Source: an uncultured Alistipes sp.
GTDB lineage: Bacteria > Bacteroidota > Bacteroidia > Bacteroidales > Rikenellaceae
Reading direction: 5' to 3'
Assembly: GCA_934754975.1 (NCBI GenBank)
Contig: CAKVKI010000107.1
Location: 1-8,799 of the forward strand
DNA length: 8,799 nucleotides
A program made the translations under genes and the position numbers. Of this stretch, positions 7,005 through 8,799 are shown piece by piece. The notes below the pieces were generated by a model. The model did no database searches and was not told where the DNA came from. It saw only the letters and a list, made by a program, of their open reading frames with translations. Position 1 is the first letter of the stretch. Each line of letters begins with the position of its first letter.

Positions 7005-7625
7005 ATGAAAATCAAAGCAAAACCCTTTGCGGAACTCGACTCCGCGAAACAGGCCGACGGGCTGATTCCCGCCGTCATACAGGACGACCGCACCCTGCAA
7101 GTGCTGATGCTCGGCTACATGAACCGCGAAGCCTACGAAAAAAGCCTGACAGAAGGCCGCGTCACCTTCTACAGCCGCACGCGGGGCTGTCTCTGGACCA
7201 AAGGCGAGACCAGCGGCAACTATCTCGACATCGTTTCGGTCACGGCCGACTGCGACGACGACACGCTCCTGATCCGCGTCGTCCCCCACGGCCCGACCTG
7301 CCACACGGGCGCCAGGAGCTGCTTCGCGGGAGCCGCGCCCGAAACCGAAGGGTTCATCCGCTATCTCCAGGGCGTGATTCAGGGCCGGCACGCCGAGATG
7401 CCCGAAGGATCGTACACCAGCAAGCTGTTCGACCGCGGCGTGAACAAAATCGCACAGAAAGTCGGCGAAGAGGCCGTCGAGACCGTGATCGAAGCTGTGG
7501 CGGGCAACCGCGAGGCGATGATTTACGAAGCGTCGGACCTCGTATACCACCTGCTGGTGCTGCTCGAAGCGACCGGCTGTTCGGTCGCCGACCTCGAAAA
7601 AGAGCTGGCCCGGCGGCACAGCTGA
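7005..7625 (+). CDS. hisIE: Bifunctional phosphoribosyl-AMP cyclohydrolase / phosphoribosyl-ATP pyrophosphatase
   Basis: Fusion enzyme for steps two and three. The C-terminal HisE domain removes pyrophosphate from PR-ATP, and the N-terminal HisI domain opens the adenine ring of PR-AMP to give ProFAR. It has 206 residues. HisI (about 1-110) shows LWTKGETSGN (63-72), the metal-binding DCDDD (82-86) and the zinc cysteines C83, C99 and C106 (CHTGARSCF). HisE (about 116-206) shows PEGSYTSKLF (133-142) and KVGEEAVETVIEA (152-164) with the acidic metal-binding residues. It is the last gene of the operon, 5 bp after hisF and 55 bp before a strong terminator. The frame is open upstream to 6657, but that lies inside hisF. 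Confidence 0.97.
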   Translation: MKIKAKPFAELDSAKQADGLIPAVIQDDRTLQVLMLGYMNREAYEKSLTEGRVTFYSRTRGCLWTKGETSGNYLDIVSVTADCDDDTLLIRVVPHGPTCHTGARSCFAGAAPETEGFIRYLQGVIQGRHAEMPEGSYTSKLFDRGVNKIAQKVGEEAVETVIEAVAGNREAMIYEASDLVYHLLVLLEATGCSVADLEKELARRHS

Positions 7626-7680
7626 GAAAAATCGGGCATACCCGATACGATCCCCCTCGTTTCCACAGCGAAATTCCACG

Positions 7681-7717
7681 AAAAAAGGTTGCGGCATAAG
7701 CCGCAACCTCTCTTTTT
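7681..7717. terminator. Bidirectional terminator between hisIE and the convergent gene
   Basis: AGGTTGCGGC (7686-7695) pairs perfectly with GCCGCAACCT (7700-7709) around a four-base loop. On the + strand CTCTTTTT follows (7710-7717). On the - strand the six A at 7681-7686 become a T run. The same 10 bp stem can thus end both the his operon transcript and the convergent gene at 7814-8799. Confidence 0.9.
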
Positions 7718-7740
7718 GCAGTAACGCCCGGAGAAATCGC

Positions 7741-7795
7741 CCGCGGCCCGGGAGGGGCTGTACAATCGGACAGCCCCGGCAAAAACGGCCCGCGG
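7741..7795. repeat. Large GC-rich inverted repeat in the 3' intergenic region
   Basis: GGGGCTGT (7754-7761) pairs with ACAGCCCC (7770-7777) around an 8-base loop. An outer pair, CCGCGGCC (7741-7748) with GGCCCGCGG (7787-7795), closes it with one bulged base. No T run follows on either strand, so it is not an obvious intrinsic terminator. It lies just beyond the stop of the - strand gene, so it could be an RNA 3'-end structure, a decayed terminator or a dispersed intergenic repeat. Confidence 0.5.
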
Positions 7796-7813
7796 TTTCG
7801 ATCACGGCTCCGT

Positions 7814-8799
7814 TTACCGATGCGGCCGGGTGCGGAAACCGGGGACGGAGCGGGTCTGCTTTTTGTGAAGTGCGGCGGCCGAATACGCCGGTTCCTCCAC
7901 AAAAGGAATTGCACCGGTATAGGTTCCCGTATAGGCTTTGCCCTCCGTGGTTTGCAACGCGAAGGTGAGGCGGTAGCCTTCGCCCTCGTGCGCAACGGTG
8001 ATCGTTCCCGAAGCGAACTCGAATTCGGTATCGACCGTTTCGTCAAAATGTTTCGCCCAGGTATAATCCGGATGCCACGTTCCGGCGGAATAAGTCTCCG
8101 CAAAGGCATAGGTTCCCTCCGGAATTTTCAATTCACCGTTCACAGGCGCCGTCGCATAGATGTCGCAGTTGAGCGCATTGCAGGGGAAAACGCCGGGATA
8201 GGGTTCATTGTATTCGTCGGGAGTCATCTCCTGATCGGAGATAATGAAATAGTAATTATACGCAGGATTGCCGTCGCCGTCCTCGGTCTTTCCGTAATAA
8301 TTGGTGGAATAGAGATGCGTGAATAGAATATCCTCCGTATCGACAGGCTCGGCCGTGGGCGTGGTGAACGCAGTTTCGACCAGCTCAGTCTGGTCGCCGT
8401 TCGCATCGACGCCGAGTACATGGTGAACGTATTCGGTTTCCGGGACAAGACCGCCCCACTCCGACAGCTTTCCGAGTTCGAGTACACGCGAGCCGTTTGT
8501 GATAAGCCGGGTTCTCAGCGCTTCCCCGCCGCCTTCGGCGATAATTTTATCGGCGTCCTGTCTGGAGTAAACCTGCTCGAAATAATAGACGAGCCCTTCG
8601 TCGGGCGTACACATGAAATCGGCTTCGATGGAGCTTATATTTTCAATTTCGACCCGAATGGTTTTCGACAGGATTTCAGGCGCGTCGGTCGTGTACTCGA
8701 CGATTTCGTATGCGCCGGTAAGATTACCGTCGGCGCCCTTCGCCCGAACCAGCAGGACATAGGGCATGCCCGCAACGACATCATAGGGTTTCCAGGTGC
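7814..8799 (-). CDS. Partial FN3-like repeat surface or secreted protein (C-terminal part)
   Basis: The reading frame runs off the right edge without a stop, so the 327 visible residues are the C-terminal part of a longer protein. An ATG at 8765-8767 is internal, because codons continue upstream in the style of the domain. Residues 1-40 end like a fibronectin type III-type domain (YVLLVRAKGADGN, then EYTT). Residues about 41-150 form a second one with the same ending (EYVHHVLGVDANGDQ, then AFTT). Residues about 151-303 form a beta-rich, Tyr-rich domain with GTYAF, a closely spaced cysteine pair C206/C211, and the strand-like FASGTITV and GYRLTFAL. A basic tail follows (306-327). This layout is common in Bacteroidota lipoproteins and surface proteins. 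The signal peptide would lie outside the window. Function is not recognised, and it has no evident link to the his operon it converges with. Confidence 0.75.
   Translation of the reverse strand, partial: TWKPYDVVAGMPYVLLVRAKGADGNLTGAYEIVEYTTDAPEILSKTIRVEIENISSIEADFMCTPDEGLVYYFEQVYSRQDADKIIAEGGGEALRTRLITNGSRVLELGKLSEWGGLVPETEYVHHVLGVDANGDQTELVETAFTTPTAEPVDTEDILFTHLYSTNYYGKTEDGDGNPAYNYYFIISDQEMTPDEYNEPYPGVFPCNALNCDIYATAPVNGELKIPEGTYAFAETYSAGTWHPDYTWAKHFDETVDTEFEFASGTITVAHEGEGYRLTFALQTTEGKAYTGTYTGAIPFVEEPAYSAAALHKKQTRSVPGFRTRPHR

Noticed and set aside
7754..7777. Hairpin as a second intrinsic terminator
   Set aside because: No T run follows on either strand; the adjacent 7681-7717 stem is the clear terminator.

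Overview
The window carries a complete, compact histidine biosynthesis operon on the + strand, in the order hisG-hisD-hisC-hisB-hisH-hisA-hisF-hisIE (279-7625). A convergent - strand gene follows, cut by the right edge (7814-8799). The promoter has the Bacteroidota form (TTTG, 20 bp, TACATTTG). Start regions tend to be A-rich rather than strong Shine-Dalgarno sites, and HisB (phosphatase plus dehydratase) and HisIE are fused. With the GC-rich coding sequence and the FN3-like surface protein next door, this suggests a GC-rich gut Bacteroidota such as Alistipes or another Rikenellaceae. The genus is inference from memory.

Region 1-278 is the control region. A promoter at 59-90 is followed by a 17-codon ORF (108-161) with 6 His codons, then a GC-rich hairpin with a run of 8 T (203-233), then hisG. 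This is the layout of a ribosome-mediated his attenuator. Hand pairing yields mutually exclusive structures placed correctly relative to the leader stop codon.

Region 279-7625 encodes all the enzymes from PRPP and ATP to histidine. HisG and HisIE carry out the early steps. HisA and the HisF/HisH pair make the imidazole ring. The HisB dehydratase domain, HisC, the HisB phosphatase domain and HisD finish the pathway. Genes overlap or nearly abut (ATGA overlaps at hisD/C, hisC/B and hisB/H, a 19 bp overlap at hisA/F, and gaps of 4, 5 and 22 bp), so one transcript with translational coupling is likely. Catalytic residues are visible in every enzyme.

The most unusual item is in HisB. About 119 residues rich in Gly, Asn, Asp and Ser are inserted in frame inside the dehydratase domain, between its first beta strand and the [12 protein letters not shown] motif. 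The last third is a tandem 15 bp repeat coding pentapeptides close to N-S-x-x-R.

Region 7626-7813 holds a bidirectional terminator (7681-7717) and a second, larger GC-rich hairpin. The - strand gene encodes the C-terminal 327 residues of a probable secreted FN3-like protein unrelated to histidine synthesis.
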